The notes beneath the pieces are model-generated. The model had not been told where the DNA came from. It did not search any database and saw only the letters and a list, made by a program, of their open reading frames with translations. Below are positions 22,682-43,518 of a DNA stretch of 64,000 bases, piece by piece (positions within the stretch are counted from its first letter, which is position 1; each line of letters opens with the position of its first letter). Origin of the DNA: Phytophthora sp. 'mugwort' (Eukaryota; Oomycota; Peronosporomycetes; Peronosporales; Peronosporaceae); NCBI GenBank assembly GCA_033558025.1, contig JAUCEF010000001.1, positions 1,426,001 to 1,490,000 of the forward strand, given 5' to 3'. The translations under genes and the position numbers were made by a program.

Positions 22682-23513
22682 TAACCTATCCTCGACAGAA
22701 CCACATGTCGCGTATCACACATAACACAAACACTCTCTCGACTGGAAAAGCTCTGTGGTCGTTTCTTGTATCGACGACCCCTAACATTATCTGCAGCCCC
22801 CGATTCGAGCGATTTCGTCGTATTAATTTATAGAGGTAATACGCAACATATCCCGTACAAACCATTCACAGCCACATGACTAACGCACGCACACCTCAAC
22901 CACTAGACACACTTGAGTGATGTACCACCGGTACCAGCAAATACAACAGCTACCGAGGCAACTACAGCGGAACAAAAAGGCGACGTACTCAAAAGCAGCA
23001 CGAGTTCAAAGTGGTGGCGTCGAGCTGTCGCGCAGAACGGATCTTACTTCGCAGGCAGCCATCGCTGCCGGGGTTGCTATTCCTGGCGAGGCGTTCTATC
23101 GCATACAACCCGTGTCCCTTTGTATTCGTTCTCTTCTTACGCCCATTGATGCAGTGAACATTTCCGTCAAGTACGGCTCCGCCTACACGACCTGGAAACG
23201 GCGTCCAGTATTTGCCAGCGCACCTCTACGACAACTTCTCCCATGGTTGTTACACAACTACAAGTGCCTCGCCAAACGTCATTCGCGTATAGGTTTCAGC
23301 GTCGGCAGACTCGAACTGAAACGCAGCGCGCAGCGAACCTCGACAACGCTTAAGCATGCGGGCTACTCACAACCACATTTCAAGGGCGCGGTGACAGAGC
23401 CGCAGTGCTGCTGTATATAAAGAGTCAATAAGCGAAGAGTACTGATGGGCCACTCAACTTAACAGTCTATGAAGTTAAAAGTGGCTTCAAAAACGAAGGT
23501 AGGCATAATCTAA

Positions 23514-23804
<291 letters not shown>

Positions 23805-24636
23805 TAACCTATCCTCGACAGAACCACATGTCGCGTATCACACATAACACAAACACTCTCTCGACTGGAAAAGCTCTGTGGTCGTTTCTTGTATCGACGA
23901 CCCCTAACATTATCTGCAGCCCCCGATTCGAGCGATTTCGTCGTATTAATTTATAGAGGTAATACGCAACATATCCCGTACAAACCATTCACAGCCACAT
24001 GACTAACGCACGCACACCTCAACCACTAGACACACTTGAGTGATGTACCACCGGTACCAGCAAATACAACAGCTACCGAGGCAACTACAGCGGAACAAAA
24101 AGGCGACGTACTCAAAAGCAGCACGAGTTCAAAGTGGTGGCGTCGAGCTGTCGCGCAGAACGGATCTTACTTCGCAGGCAGCCATCGCTGCCGGGGTTGC
24201 TATTCCTGGCGAGGCGTTCTATCGCATACAACCCGTGTCCCTTTGTATTCGTTCTCTTCTTACGCCCATTGATGCAGTGAACATTTCCGTCAAGTACGGC
24301 TCCGCCTACACGACCTGGAAACGGCGTCCAGTATTTGCCAGCGCACCTCTACGACAACTTCTCCCATGGTTGTTACACAACTACAAGTGCCTCGCCAAAC
24401 GTCATTCGCGTATAGGTTTCAGCGTCGGCAGACTCGAACTGAAACGCAGCGCGCAGCGAACCTCGACAACGCTTAAGCATGCGGGCTACTCACAACCACA
24501 TTTCAAGGGCGCGGTGACAGAGCCGCAGCGCTGCTGTATATAAAGAGTCAATAAGCGAAGAGTACTGATGGGCCACTCAACTTAACAGTCTATGAAGTTA
24601 AAAGTGGCTTCAAAAACGAAGGTAGGCATAATCTAA

Positions 24637-24927
<291 letters not shown>

Positions 24928-25759
24928 TAACCTATCCTCGACAGAACCACATGTCGCGTATCACACATAACACAAACACTCTCTCGACTGGAAAAGCTCT
25001 GTGGTCGTTTCTTGTATCGACGACCCCTAACATTATCTGCAGCCCCCGATTCGAGCGATTTCGTCGTATTAATTTATAGAGGTAATACGCAACATATCCC
25101 GTACAAACCATTCACAGCCACATGACTAACGCACGCACACCTCAACCACTAGACACACTTGAGTGATGTACCACCGGTACCAGCAAATACAACAGCTACC
25201 GAGGCAACTACAGCGGAACAAAAAGGCGACGTACTCAAAAGCAGCACGAGTTCAAAGTGGTGGCGTCGAGCTGTCGCGCAGAACGGATCTTACTTCGCAG
25301 GCAGCCATCGCTGCCGGGGTTGCTATTCCTGGCGAGGCGTTCTATCGCATACAACCCGTGTCCCTTTGTATTCGTTCTCTTCTTACGCCCATTGATGCAG
25401 TGAACATTTCCGTCAAGTACGGCTCCGCCTACACGACCTGGAAACGGCGTCCAGTATTTGCCAGCGCACCTCTACGACAACTTCTCCCATGGTTGTTACA
25501 CAACTACAAGTGCCTCGCCAAACGTCATTCGCGTATAGGTTTCAGCGTCGGCAGACTCGAACTGAAACGCAGCGCGCAGCGAACCTCGACAACGCTTAAG
25601 CATGCGGGCTACTCACAACCACATTTCAAGGGCGCGGTGACAGAGCCGCAGCGCTGCTGTATATAAAGAGTCAATAAGCGAAGAGTACTGATGGGCCACT
25701 CAACTTAACAGTCTATGAAGTTAAAAGTGGCTTCAAAAACGAAGGTAGGCATAATCTAA

Positions 25760-26050
<291 letters not shown>

Positions 26051-26882
26051 TAACCTATCCTCGACAGAACCACATGTCGCGTATCACACATAACACAAAC
26101 ACTCTCTCGACTGGAAAAGCTCTGTGGTCGTTTCTTGTATCGACGACCCCTAACATTATCTGCAGCCCCCGATTCGAGCGATTTCGTCGTATTAATTTAT
26201 AGAGGTAATACGCAACATATCCCGTACAAACCATTCACAGCCACATGACTAACGCACGCACACCTCAACCACTAGACACACTTGAGTGATGTACCACCGG
26301 TACCAGCAAATACAACAGCTACCGAGGCAACTACAGCGGAACAAAAAGGCGACGTACTCAAAAGCAGCACGAGTTCAAAGTGGTGGCGTCGAGCTGTCGC
26401 GCAGAACGGATCTTACTTCGCAGGCAGCCATCGCTGCCGGGGTTGCTATTCCTGGCGAGGCGTTCTATCGCATACAACCCGTGTCCCTTTGTATTCGTTC
26501 TCTTCTTACGCCCATTGATGCAGTGAACATTTCCGTCAAGTACGGCTCCGCCTACACGACCTGGAAACGGCGTCCAGTATTTGCCAGCGCACCTCTACGA
26601 CAACTTCTCCCATGGTTGTTACACAACTACAAGTGCCTCGCCAAACGTCATTCGCGTATAGGTTTCAGCGTCGGCAGACTCGAACTGAAACGCAGCGCGC
26701 AGCGAACCTCGACAACGCTTAAGCATGCGGGCTACTCACAACCACATTTCAAGGGCGCGGTGACAGAGCCGCAGTGCTGCTGTATATAAAGAGTCAATAA
26801 GCGAAGAGTACTGATGGGCCACTCAACTTAACAGTCTATGAAGTTAAAAGTGGCTTCAAAAACGAAGGTAGGCATAATCTAA

Positions 26883-27173
<291 letters not shown>

Positions 27174-28005
27174 TAACCTATCCTCGACAGAACCACATGT
27201 CGCGTATCACACATAACACAAACACTCTCTCGACTGGAAAAGCTCTGTGGTCGTTTCTTGTATCGACGACCCCTAACATTATCTGCAGCCCCCGATTCGA
27301 GCGATTTCGTCGTATTAATTTATAGAGGTAATACGCAACATATCCCGTACAAACCATTCACAGCCACATGACTAACGCACGCACACCTCAACCACTAGAC
27401 ACACTTGAGTGATGTACCACCGGTACCAGCAAATACAACAGCTACCGAGGCAACTACAGCGGAACAAAAAGGCGACGTACTCAAAAGCAGCACGAGTTCA
27501 AAGTGGTGGCGTCGAGCTGTCGCGCAGAACGGATCTTACTTCGCAGGCAGCCATCGCTGCCGGGGTTGCTATTCCTGGCGAGGCGTTCTATCGCATACAA
27601 CCCGTGTCCCTTTGTATTCGTTCTCTTCTTACGCCCATTGATGCAGTGAACATTTCCGTCAAGTACGGCTCCGCCTACACGACCTGGAAACGGCGTCCAG
27701 TATTTGCCAGCGCACCTCTACGACAACTTCTCCCATGGTTGTTACACAACTACAAGTGCCTCGCCAAACGTCATTCGCGTATAGGTTTCAGCGTCGGCAG
27801 ACTCGAACTGAAACGCAGCGCGCAGCGAACCTCGACAACGCTTAAGCATGCGGGCTACTCACAACCACATTTCAAGGGCGCGGTGACAGAGCCGCAGTGC
27901 TGCTGTATATAAAGAGTCAATAAGCGAAGAGTACTGATGGGCCACTCAACTTAACAGTCTATGAAGTTAAAAGTGGCTTCAAAAACGAAGGTAGGCATAA
28001 TCTAA

Positions 28006-28296
<291 letters not shown>

Positions 28297-29128
28297 TAAC
28301 CTATCCTCGACAGAACCACATGTCGCGTATCACACATAACACAAACACTCTCTCGACTGGAAAAGCTCTGTGGTCGTTTCTTGTATCGACGACCCCTAAC
28401 ATTATCTGCAGCCCCCGATTCGAGCGATTTCGTCGTATTAATTTATAGAGGTAATACGCAACATATCCCGTACAAACCATTCACAGCCACATGACTAACG
28501 CACGCACACCTCAACCACTAGACACACTTGAGTGATGTACCACCGGTACCAGCAAATACAACAGCTACCGAGGCAACTACAGCGGAACAAAAAGGCGACG
28601 TACTCAAAAGCAGCACGAGTTCAAAGTGGTGGCGTCGAGCTGTCGCGCAGAACGGATCTTACTTCGCAGGCAGCCATCGCTGCCGGGGTTGCTATTCCTG
28701 GCGAGGCGTTCTATCGCATACAACCCGTGTCCCTTTGTATTCGTTCTCTTCTTACGCCCATTGATGCAGTGAACATTTCCGTCAAGTACGGCTCCGCCTA
28801 CACGACCTGGAAACGGCGTCCAGTATTTGCCAGCGCACCTCTACGACAACTTCTCCCATGGTTGTTACACAACTACAAGTGCCTCGCCAAACGTCATTCG
28901 CGTATAGGTTTCAGCGTCGGCAGACTCGAACTGAAACGCAGCGCGCAGCGAACCTCGACAACGCTTAAGCATGCGGGCTACTCACAACCACATTTCAAGG
29001 GCGCGGTGACAGAGCCGCAGCGCTGCTGTATATAAAGAGTCAATAAGCGAAGAGTACTGATGGGCCACTCAACTTAACAGTCTATGAAGTTAAAAGTGGC
29101 TTCAAAAACGAAGGTAGGCATAATCTAA

Positions 29129-29419
<291 letters not shown>

Positions 29420-30251
29420 TAACCTATCCTCGACAGAACCACATGTCGCGTATCACACATAACACAAACACTCTCTCGACTGGAAAAGCTCTGTGGTCGT
29501 TTCTTGTATCGACGACCCCTAACATTATCTGCAGCCCCCGATTCGAGCGATTTCGTCGTATTAATTTATAGAGGTAATACGCAACATATCCCGTACAAAC
29601 CATTCACAGCCACATGACTAACGCACGCACACCTCAACCACTAGACACACTTGAGTGATGTACCACCGGTACCAGCAAATACAACAGCTACCGAGGCAAC
29701 TACAGCGGAACAAAAAGGCGACGTACTCAAAAGCAGCACGAGTTCAAAGTGGTGGCGTCGAGCTGTCGCGCAGAACGGATCTTACTTCGCAGGCAGCCAT
29801 CGCTGCCGGGGTTGCTATTCCTGGCGAGGCGTTCTATCGCATACAACCCGTGTCCCTTTGTATTCGTTCTCTTCTTACGCCCATTGATGCAGTGAACATT
29901 TCCGTCAAGTACGGCTCCGCCTACACGACCTGGAAACGGCGTCCAGTATTTGCCAGCGCACCTCTACGACAACTTCTCCCATGGTTGTTACACAACTACA
30001 AGTGCCTCGCCAAACGTCATTCGCGTATAGGTTTCAGCGTCGGCAGACTCGAACTGAAACGCAGCGCGCAGCGAACCTCGACAACGCTTAAGCATGCGGG
30101 CTACTCACAACCACATTTCAAGGGCGCGGTGACAGAGCCGCAGCGCTGCTGTATATAAAGAGTCAATAAGCGAAGAGTACTGATGGGCCACTCAACTTAA
30201 CAGTCTATGAAGTTAAAAGTGGCTTCAAAAACGAAGGTAGGCATAATCTAA

Positions 30252-30542
<291 letters not shown>

Positions 30543-31374
30543 TAACCTATCCTCGACAGAACCACATGTCGCGTATCACACATAACACAAACACTCTCTC
30601 GACTGGAAAAGCTCTGTGGTCGTTTCTTGTATCGACGACCCCTAACATTATCTGCAGCCCCCGATTCGAGCGATTTCGTCGTATTAATTTATAGAGGTAA
30701 TACGCAACATATCCCGTACAAACCATTCACAGCCACATGACTAACGCACGCACACCTCAACCACTAGACACACTTGAGTGATGTACCACCGGTACCAGCA
30801 AATACAACAGCTACCGAGGCAACTACAGCGGAACAAAAAGGCGACGTACTCAAAAGCAGCACGAGTTCAAAGTGGTGGCGTCGAGCTGTCGCGCAGAACG
30901 GATCTTACTTCGCAGGTAGCCATCGCTGCCGGGGTTGCTATTCCTGGCGAGGCGTTCTATCGCATACAACCCGTGTCCCTTTGTATTCGTTCTCTTCTTA
31001 CGCCCATTGATGCAGTGAACATTTCCGTCAAGTACGGCTCCGCCTACACGACCTGGAAACGGCGTCCAGTATTTGCCAGCGCACCTCTACGACAACTTCT
31101 CCCATGGTTGTTACACAACTACAAGTGCCTCGCCAAACGTCATTCGCGTATAGGTTTCAGCGTCGGCAGACTCGAACTGAAACGCAGCGCGCAGCGAACC
31201 TCGACAACGCTTAAGCATGCGGGCTACTCACAACCACATTTCAAGGGCGCGGTGACAGAGCCGCAGTGCTGCTGTATATAAAGAGTCAATAAGCGAAGAG
31301 TACTGATGGGCCACTCAACTTAACAGTCTATGAAGTTAAAAGTGGCTTCAAAAACGAAGGTAGGCATAATCTAA

Positions 31375-31665
<291 letters not shown>

Positions 31666-32497
31666 TAACCTATCCTCGACAGAACCACATGTCGCGTATC
31701 ACACATAACACAAACACTCTCTCGACTGGAAAAGCTCTGTGGTCGTTTCTTGTATCGACGACCCCTAACATTATCTGCAGCCCCCGATTCGAGCGATTTC
31801 GTCGTATTAATTTATAGAGGTAATACGCAACATATCCCGTACAAACCATTCACAGCCACATGACTAACGCACGCACACCTCAACCACTAGACACACTTGA
31901 GTGATGTACCACCGGTACCAGCAAATACAACAGCTACCGAGGCAACTACAGCGGAACAAAAAGGCGACGTACTCAAAAGCAGCACGAGTTCAAAGTGGTG
32001 GCGTCGAGCTGTCGCGCAGAACGGATCTTACTTCGCAGGCAGCCATCGCTGCCGGGGTTGCTATTCCTGGCGAGGCGTTCTATCGCATACAACCCGTGTC
32101 CCTTTGTATTCGTTCTCTTCTTACGCCCATTGATGCAGTGAACATTTCCGTCAAGTACGGCTCCGCCTACACGACCTGGAAACGGCGTCCAGTATTTGCC
32201 AGCGCACCTCTACGACAACTTCTCCCATGGTTGTTACACAACTACAAGTGCCTCGCCAAACGTCATTCGCGTATAGGTTTCAGCGTCGGCAGACTCGAAC
32301 TGAAACGCAGCGCGCAGCGAACCTCGACAACGCTTAAGCATGCGGGCTACTCACAACCACATTTCAAGGGCGCGGTGACAGAGCCGCAGTGCTGCTGTAT
32401 ATAAAGAGTCAATAAGCGAAGAGTACTGATGGGCCACTCAACTTAACAGTCTATGAAGTTAAAAGTGGCTTCAAAAACGAAGGTAGGCATAATCTAA

Positions 32498-32788
<291 letters not shown>

Positions 32789-33620
32789 TAACCTATCCTC
32801 GACAGAACCACATGTCGCGTATCACACATAACACAAACACTCTCTCGACTGGAAAAGCTCTGTGGTCGTTTCTTGTATCGACGACCCCTAACATTATCTG
32901 CAGCCCCCGATTCGAGCGATTTCGTCGTATTAATTTATAGAGGTAATACGCAACATATCCCGTACAAACCATGCACAGCCACATGACTAACGCACGCACA
33001 CCTCAACCACTAGACACACTTGAGTGATGTACCACCGGTACCAGCAAATACAACAGCTACCGAGGCAACTACAGCGGAACAAAAAGGCGACGTACTCAAA
33101 AGCAGCACGAGTTCAAAGTGGTGGCGTCGAGCTGTCGCGCAGAACGGATCTTACTTCGCAGGCAGCCATCGCTGCCGGGGTTGCTATTCCTGGCGAGGCG
33201 TTCTATCGCATACAACCCGTGTCCCTTTGTATTCGTTCTCTTCTTACGCCCATTGATGCAGTGAACATTTCCGTCAAGTACGGCTCCGCCTACACGACCT
33301 GGAAACGGCGTCCAGTATTTGCCAGCGCACCTCTACGACAACTTCTCCCATGGTTGTTACACAACTACAAGTGCCTCGCCAAACGTCATTCGCGTATAGG
33401 TTTCAGCGTCGGCAGACTCGAACTGAAACGCAGCGCGCAGCGAACCTCGACAACGCTTAAGCATGCGGGCTACTCACAACCACATTTCAAGGGCGCGGTG
33501 ACAGAGCCGCAGTGCTGCTGTATATAAAGAGTCAATAAGCGAAGAGTACTGATGGGCCACTCAACTTAACAGTCTATGAAGTTAAAAGTGGCTTCAAAAA
33601 CGAAGGTAGGCATAATCTAA

Positions 33621-33911
<291 letters not shown>

Positions 33912-34738
33912 TAACCTATCCTCGACAGAACCACATGTCGCGTATCACACATAACACAAACACTCTCTCGACTGGAAAAGCTCTGTGGTCGTTTCTTGTA
34001 TCGACGACCCCTAACATTATCTGCAGCCCCCGATTCGAGCGATTTCGTCGTATTAATTTATAGAGGTAATACGCAACATATCCCGTACAAACCATGCACA
34101 GCCACATGACTAACGCACGCACACCTCAACCACTAGACACACTTGAGTGATGTACCACCGGTACCAGCAAATACAACAGCTACCGAGGCAACTACAGCGG
34201 AACAAAAAGGCGACGTACTCAAAAGCAGCACGAGTTCAAAGTGGTGGCGTCGAGCTGTCGCGCAGAACGGATCTTACTTCGCAGGCAGCCATCGCTGCCG
34301 GGGTTGCTATTCCTGGCGAGGCGTTCTATCGCATACAACCCGTGTCCCTTTGTATTCGTTCTCTTCTTACGCCCATTGATGCAGTGAACATTTCCGTCAA
34401 GTACGGCTCCGCCTACACGACCTGGAAACGGCGTCCAGTATTTGCCAGCGCACCTCTACGACAACTTCTCCCATGGTTGTTACACAACTACAAGTGCCTC
34501 GCCAAACGTCATTCGCGTATAGGTTTCAGCGTCGGCAGACTCGAACTGAAACGCAGCGCGCAGCGAACCTCGACAACGCTTAAGCATGCGGGCTACTCAC
34601 AACCACATTTCAAGGGCGCGGTGACAGAGCCGCAGTGCTGCTGTATATAAAGAGTCAATAAGCGAAGAGTACTGATGGGCCACTCAACTTAACAGTCTAT
34701 GAAGTTAAAAGTGGCTTCAAAAACGAAGGTAGGCATAA

Positions 34739-35035
<297 letters not shown>

Positions 35036-35867
35036 TAACCTATCCTCGACAGAACCACATGTCGCGTATCACACATAACACAAACACTCTCTCGACTGGA
35101 AAAGCTCTGTGGTCGTTTCTTGTATCGACGACCCCTAACATTATCTGCAGCCCCCGATTCGAGCGATTTCGTCGTATTAATTTATAGAGGTAATACGCAA
35201 CATATCCCGTACAAACCATGCACAGCCACATGACTAACGCACGCACACCTCAACCACTAGACACACTTGAGTGATGTACCACCGGTACCAGCAAATACAA
35301 CAGCTACCGAGGCAACTACAGCGGAACAAAAAGGCGACGTACTCAAAAGCAGCACGAGTTCAAAGTGGTGGCGTCGAGCTGTCGCGCAGAACGGATCTTA
35401 CTTCGCAGGCAGCCATCGCTGCCGGGGTTGCTATTCCTGGCGAGGCGTTCTATCGCATACAACCCGTGTCCCTTTGTATTCGTTCTCTTCTTACGCCCAT
35501 TGATGCAGTGAACATTTCCGTCAAGTACGGCTCCGCCTACACGACCTGGAAACGGCGTCCAGTATTTGCCAGCGCACCTCTACGACAACTTCTCCCATGG
35601 TTGTTACACAACTACAAGTGCCTCGCCAAACGTCATTCGCGTATAGGTTTCAGCGTCGGCAGACTCGAACTGAAACGCAGCGCGCAGCGAACCTCGACAA
35701 CGCTTAAGCATGCGGGCTACTCACAACCACATTTCAAGGGCGCGGTGACAGAGCCGCAGTGCTGCTGTATATAAAGAGTCAATAAGCGAAGAGTACTGAT
35801 GGGCCACTCAACTTAACAGTCTATGAAGTTAAAAGTGGCTTCAAAAACGAAGGTAGGCATAATCTAA

Positions 35868-36158
<291 letters not shown>

Positions 36159-36990
36159 TAACCTATCCTCGACAGAACCACATGTCGCGTATCACACATA
36201 ACACAAACACTCTCTCGACTGGAAAAGCTCTGTGGTCGTTTCTTGTATCGACGACCCCTAACATTATCTGCAGCCCCCGATTCGAGCAATTTCGTCGTAT
36301 TAATTTATAGAGGTAATACGCAACATATCCCGTACAAACCATGCACAGCCACATGACTAACGCACGCACACCTCAACCACTAGACACACTTGAGTGATGT
36401 ACCACCGGTACCAGCAAATACAACAGCTACCGAGGCAACTACAGCGGAACAAAAAGGCGACGTACTCAAAAGCAGCACGAGTTCAAAGTGGTGGCGTCGA
36501 GCTGTCGCGCAGAACGGATCTTACTTCGCAGGCAGCCATCGCTGCCGGGGTTGCTATTCCTGGCGAGGCGTTCTATCGCATACAACCCGTGTCCCTTTGT
36601 ATTCGTTCTCTTCTTACGCCCATTGATGCAGTGAACATTTCCGTCAAGTACGGCTCCGCCTACACGACCTGGAAACGGCGTCCAGTATTTGCCAGCGCAC
36701 CTCTACGACAACTTCTCCCATGGTTGTTACACAACTACAAGTGCCTCGCCAAACGTCATTCGCGTATAGGTTTCAGCGTCGGCAGACTCGAACTGAAACG
36801 CAGCGCGCAGCGAACCTCGACAACGCTTAAGCATGCGGGCTACTCACAACCACATTTCAAGGGCGCGGTGACAGAGCCGCAGTGCTGCTGTATATAAAGA
36901 GTCAATAAGCGAAGAGTACTGATGGGCCACTCAACTTAACAGTCTATGAAGTTAAAAGTGGCTTCAAAAACGAAGGTAGGCATAATCTAA

Positions 36991-37281
<291 letters not shown>

Positions 37282-38113
37282 TAACCTATCCTCGACAGAA
37301 CCACATGTCGCGTATCACACATAACACAAACACTCTCTCGACTGGAAAAGCTCTGTGGTCGTTTCTTGTATCGACGACCCCTAACATTATCTGCAGCCCC
37401 CGATTCGAGCAATTTCGTCGTATTAATTTATAGAGGTAATACGCAACATATCCCGTACAAACCATGCACAGCCACATGACTAACGCACGCACACCTCAAC
37501 CACTAGACACACTTGAGTGATGTACCACCGGTACCAGCAAATACAACAGCTACCGAGGCAACTACAGCGGAACAAAAAGGCGACGTACTCAAAAGCAGCA
37601 CGAGTTCAAAGTGGTGGCGTCGAGCTGTCGCGCAGAACGGATCTTACTTCGCAGGCAGCCATCGCTGCCGGGGTTGCTATTCCTGGCGAGGCGTTCTATC
37701 GCATACAACCCGTGTCCCTTTGTATTCGTTCTCTTCTTACGCCCATTGATGCAGTGAACATTTCCGTCAAGTACGGCTCCGCCTACACGACCTGGAAACG
37801 GCGTCCAGTATTTGCCAGCGCACCTCTACGACAACTTCTCCCATGGTTGTTACACAACTACAAGTGCCTCGCCAAACGTCATTCGCGTATAGGTTTCAGC
37901 GTCGGCAGACTCGAACTGAAACGCAGCGCGCAGCGAACCTCGACAACGCTTAAGCATGCGGGCTACTCACAACCACATTTCAAGGGCGCGGTGACAGAGC
38001 CGCAGTGCTGCTGTATATAAAGAGTCAATAAGCGAAGAGTACTGATGGGCCACTCAACTTAACAGTCTATGAAGTTAAAAGTGGCTTCAAAAACGAAGGT
38101 AGGCATAATCTAA

Positions 38114-38404
<291 letters not shown>

Positions 38405-39236
38405 TAACCTATCCTCGACAGAACCACATGTCGCGTATCACACATAACACAAACACTCTCTCGACTGGAAAAGCTCTGTGGTCGTTTCTTGTATCGACGA
38501 CCCCTAACATTATCTGCAGCCCCCGATTCGAGCGATTTCGTCGTATTAATTTATAGAGGTAATACGCAACATATCCCGTACAAACCATGCACAGCCACAT
38601 GACTAACGCACGCACACCTCAACCACTAGACACACTTGAGTGATGTACCACCGGTACCAGCAAATACAACAGCTACCGAGGCAACTACAGCGGAACAAAA
38701 AGGCGACGTACTCAAAAGCAGCACGAGTTCAAAGTGGTGGCGTCGAGCTGTCGCGCAGAACGGATCTTACTTCGCAGGCAGCCATCGCTGCCGGGGTTGC
38801 TATTCCTGGCGAGGCGTTCTATCGCATACAACCCGTGTCCCTTTGTATTCGTTCTCTTCTTACGCCCATTGATGCAGTGAACATTTCCGTCAAGTACGGC
38901 TCCGCCTACACGACCTGGAAACGGCGTCCAGTATTTGCCAGCGCACCTCTACGACAACTTCTCCCATGGTTGTTACACAACTACAAGTGCCTCGCCAAAC
39001 GTCATTCGCGTATAGGTTTCAGCGTCGGCAGACTCGAACTGAAACGCAGCGCGCAGCGAACCTCGACAACGCTTAAGCATGCGGGCTACTCACAACCACA
39101 TTTCAAGGGCGCGGTGACAGAGCCGCAGTGCTGCTGTATATAAAGAGTCAATAAGCGAAGAGTACTGATGGGCCACTCAACTTAACAGTCTATGAAGTTA
39201 AAAGTGGCTTCAAAAACGAAGGTAGGCATAATCTAA

Positions 39237-39527
<291 letters not shown>

Positions 39528-40359
39528 TAACCTATCCTCGACAGAACCACATGTCGCGTATCACACATAACACAAACACTCTCTCGACTGGAAAAGCTCT
39601 GTGGTCGTTTCTTGTATCGACGACCCCTAACATTATCTGCAGCCCCCGATTCGAGCGATTTCGTCGTATTAATTTATAGAGGTAATACGCAACATATCCC
39701 GTACAAACCATGCACAGCCACATGACTAACGCACGCACACCTCAACCACTAGACACACTTGAGTGATGTACCACCGGTACCAGCAAATACAACAGCTACC
39801 GAGGCAACTACAGCGGAACAAAAAGGCGACGTACTCAAAAGCAGCACGAGTTCAAAGTGGTGGCGTCGAGCTGTCGCGCAGAACGGATCTTACTTCGCAG
39901 GCAGCCATCGCTGCCGGGGTTGCTATTCCTGGCGAGGCGTTCTATCGCATACAACCCGTGTCCCTTTGTATTCGTTCTCTTCTTACGCCCATTGATGCAG
40001 TGAACATTTCCGTCAAGTACGGCTCCGCCTACACGACCTGGAAACGGCGTCCAGTATTTGCCAGCGCACCTCTACGACAACTTCTCCCATGGTTGTTACA
40101 CAACTACAAGTGCCTCGCCAAACGTCATTCGCGTATAGGTTTCAGCGTCGGCAGACTCGAACTGAAACGCAGCGCGCAGCGAACCTCGACAACGCTTAAG
40201 CATGCGGGCTACTCACAACCACATTTCAAGGGCGCGGTGACAGAGCCGCAGTGCTGCTGTATATAAAGAGTCAATAAGCGAAGAGTACTGATGGGCCACT
40301 CAACTTAACAGTCTATGAAGTTAAAAGTGGCTTCAAAAACGAAGGTAGGCATAATCTAA

Positions 40360-40650
<291 letters not shown>

Positions 40651-41482
40651 TAACCTATCCTCGACAGAACCACATGTCGCGTATCACACATAACACAAAC
40701 ACTCTCTCGACTGGAAAAGCTCTGTGGTCGTTTCTTGTATCGACGACCCCTAACATTATCTGCAGCCCCCGATTCGAGCGATTTCGTCGTATTAATTTAT
40801 AGAGGTAATACGCAACATATCCCGTACAAACCATGCACAGCCACATGACTAACGCACGCACACCTCAACCACTAGACACACTTGAGTGATGTACCACCGG
40901 TACCAGCAAATACAACAGCTACCGAGGCAACTACAGCGGAACAAAAAGGCGACGTACTCAAAAGCAGCACGAGTTCAAAGTGGTGGCGTCGAGCTGTCGC
41001 GCAGAACGGATCTTACTTCGCAGGCAGCCATCGCTGCCGGGGTTGCTATTCCTGGCGAGGCGTTCTATCGCATACAACCCGTGTCCCTTTGTATTCGTTC
41101 TCTTCTTACGCCCATTGATGCAGTGAACATTTCCGTCAAGTACGGCTCCGCCTACACGACCTGGAAACGGCGTCCAGTATTTGCCAGCGCACCTCTACGA
41201 CAACTTCTCCCATGGTTGTTACACAACTACAAGTGCCTCGCCAAACGTCATTCGCGTATAGGTTTCAGCGTCGGCAGACTCGAACTGAAACGCAGCGCGC
41301 AGCGAACCTCGACAACGCTTAAGCATGCGGGCTACTCACAACCACATTTCAAGGGCGCGGTGACAGAGCCGCAGTGCTGCTGTATATAAAGAGTCAATAA
41401 GCGAAGAGTACTGATGGGCCACTCAACTTAACAGTCTATGAAGTTAAAAGTGGCTTCAAAAACGAAGGTAGGCATAATCTAA

Positions 41483-41773
<291 letters not shown>

Positions 41774-42605
41774 TAACCTATCCTCGACAGAACCACATGT
41801 CGCGTATCACACATAACACAAACACTCTCTCGACTGGAAAAGCTCTGTGGTCGTTTCTTGTATCGACGACCCCTAACATTATCTGCAGCCCCCGATTCGA
41901 GCGATTTCGTCGTATTAATTTATAGAGGTAATACGCAACATATCCCGTACAAACCATTCACAGCCACATGACTAACGCACGCACACCTCAACCACTAGAC
42001 ACACTTGAGTGATGTACCACCGGTACCAGCAAATACAACAGCTACCGAGGCAACTACAGCGGAACAAAAAGGCGACGTACTCAAAAGCAGCACGAGTTCA
42101 AAGTGGTGGCGTCGAGCTGTCGCGCAGAACGGATCTTACTTCGCAGGCAGCCATCGCTGCCGGGGTTGCTATTCCTGGCGAGGCGTTCTATCGCATACAA
42201 CCCGTGTCCCTTTGTATTCGTTCTCTTCTTACGCCCATTGATGCAGTGAACATTTCCGTCAAGTACGGCTCCGCCTACACGACCTGGAAACGGCGTCCAG
42301 TATTTGCCAGCGCACCTCTACGACAACTTCTCCCATGGTTGTTACACAACTACAAGTGCCTCGCCAAACGTCATTCGCGTATAGGTTTCAGCGTCGGCAG
42401 ACTCGAACTGAAACGCAGCGCGCAGCGAACCTCGACAACGCTTAAGCATGCGGGCTACTCACAACCACATTTCAAGGGCGCGGTGACAGAGCCGCAGTGC
42501 TGCTGTATATAAAGAGTCAATAAGCGAAGAGTACTGATGGGCCACTCAACTTAACAGTCTATGAAGTTAAAAGTGGCTTCAAAAACGAAGGTAGGCATAA
42601 TCTAA

Positions 42606-42896
<291 letters not shown>

Positions 42897-43518
42897 TAAC
42901 CTATCCTCGACAGAACCACATGTCGCGTATCACACATAACACAAACACTCTCTCGACTGGAAAAGCTCTGTGGTCGTTTCTTGTATCGACGACCCCTAAC
43001 ATTATCTGCAGCCCCCGATTCGAGCGATTTCGTCGTATTAATTTATAGAGGTAATACGCAACATATCCCGTACAAACCATGCACAGCCACATGACTAACG
43101 CACGCACACCTCAACCACTAGACACACTTGAGTGATGTACCACCGGTACCAGCAAATACAACAGCTACCGAGGCAACTACAGCGGAACAAAAAGGCGACG
43201 TACTCAAAAGCAGCACGAGTTCAAAGTGGTGGCGTCGAGCTGTCGCGCAGAACGGATCTTACTTCGCAGGCAGCCATCGCTGCCGGGGTTGCTATTCCTG
43301 GCGAGGCGTTCTATCGCATACAACCCGTGTCCCTTTGTATTCGTTCTCTTCTTACGCCCATTGATGCAGTGAACATTTCCGTCAAGTACGGCTCCGCCTA
43401 CACGACCTGGAAACGGCGTCCAGTATTTGCCAGCGCACCTCTACGACAACTTCTCCCATGGTTGTTACACAACTACAAATGCCTCGCCAAACGTCATTCG
43501 CGTATAGGTTTCAGCAAA

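Noticed and set aside
32793..32999. 68-codon minus-strand frame (MRALVMWLCMVCTGY...) in units 13-20 and 22
   Set aside because: Its opening part depends on a single T/G marker, and it overlaps the tRNA leader; most likely a chance frame.
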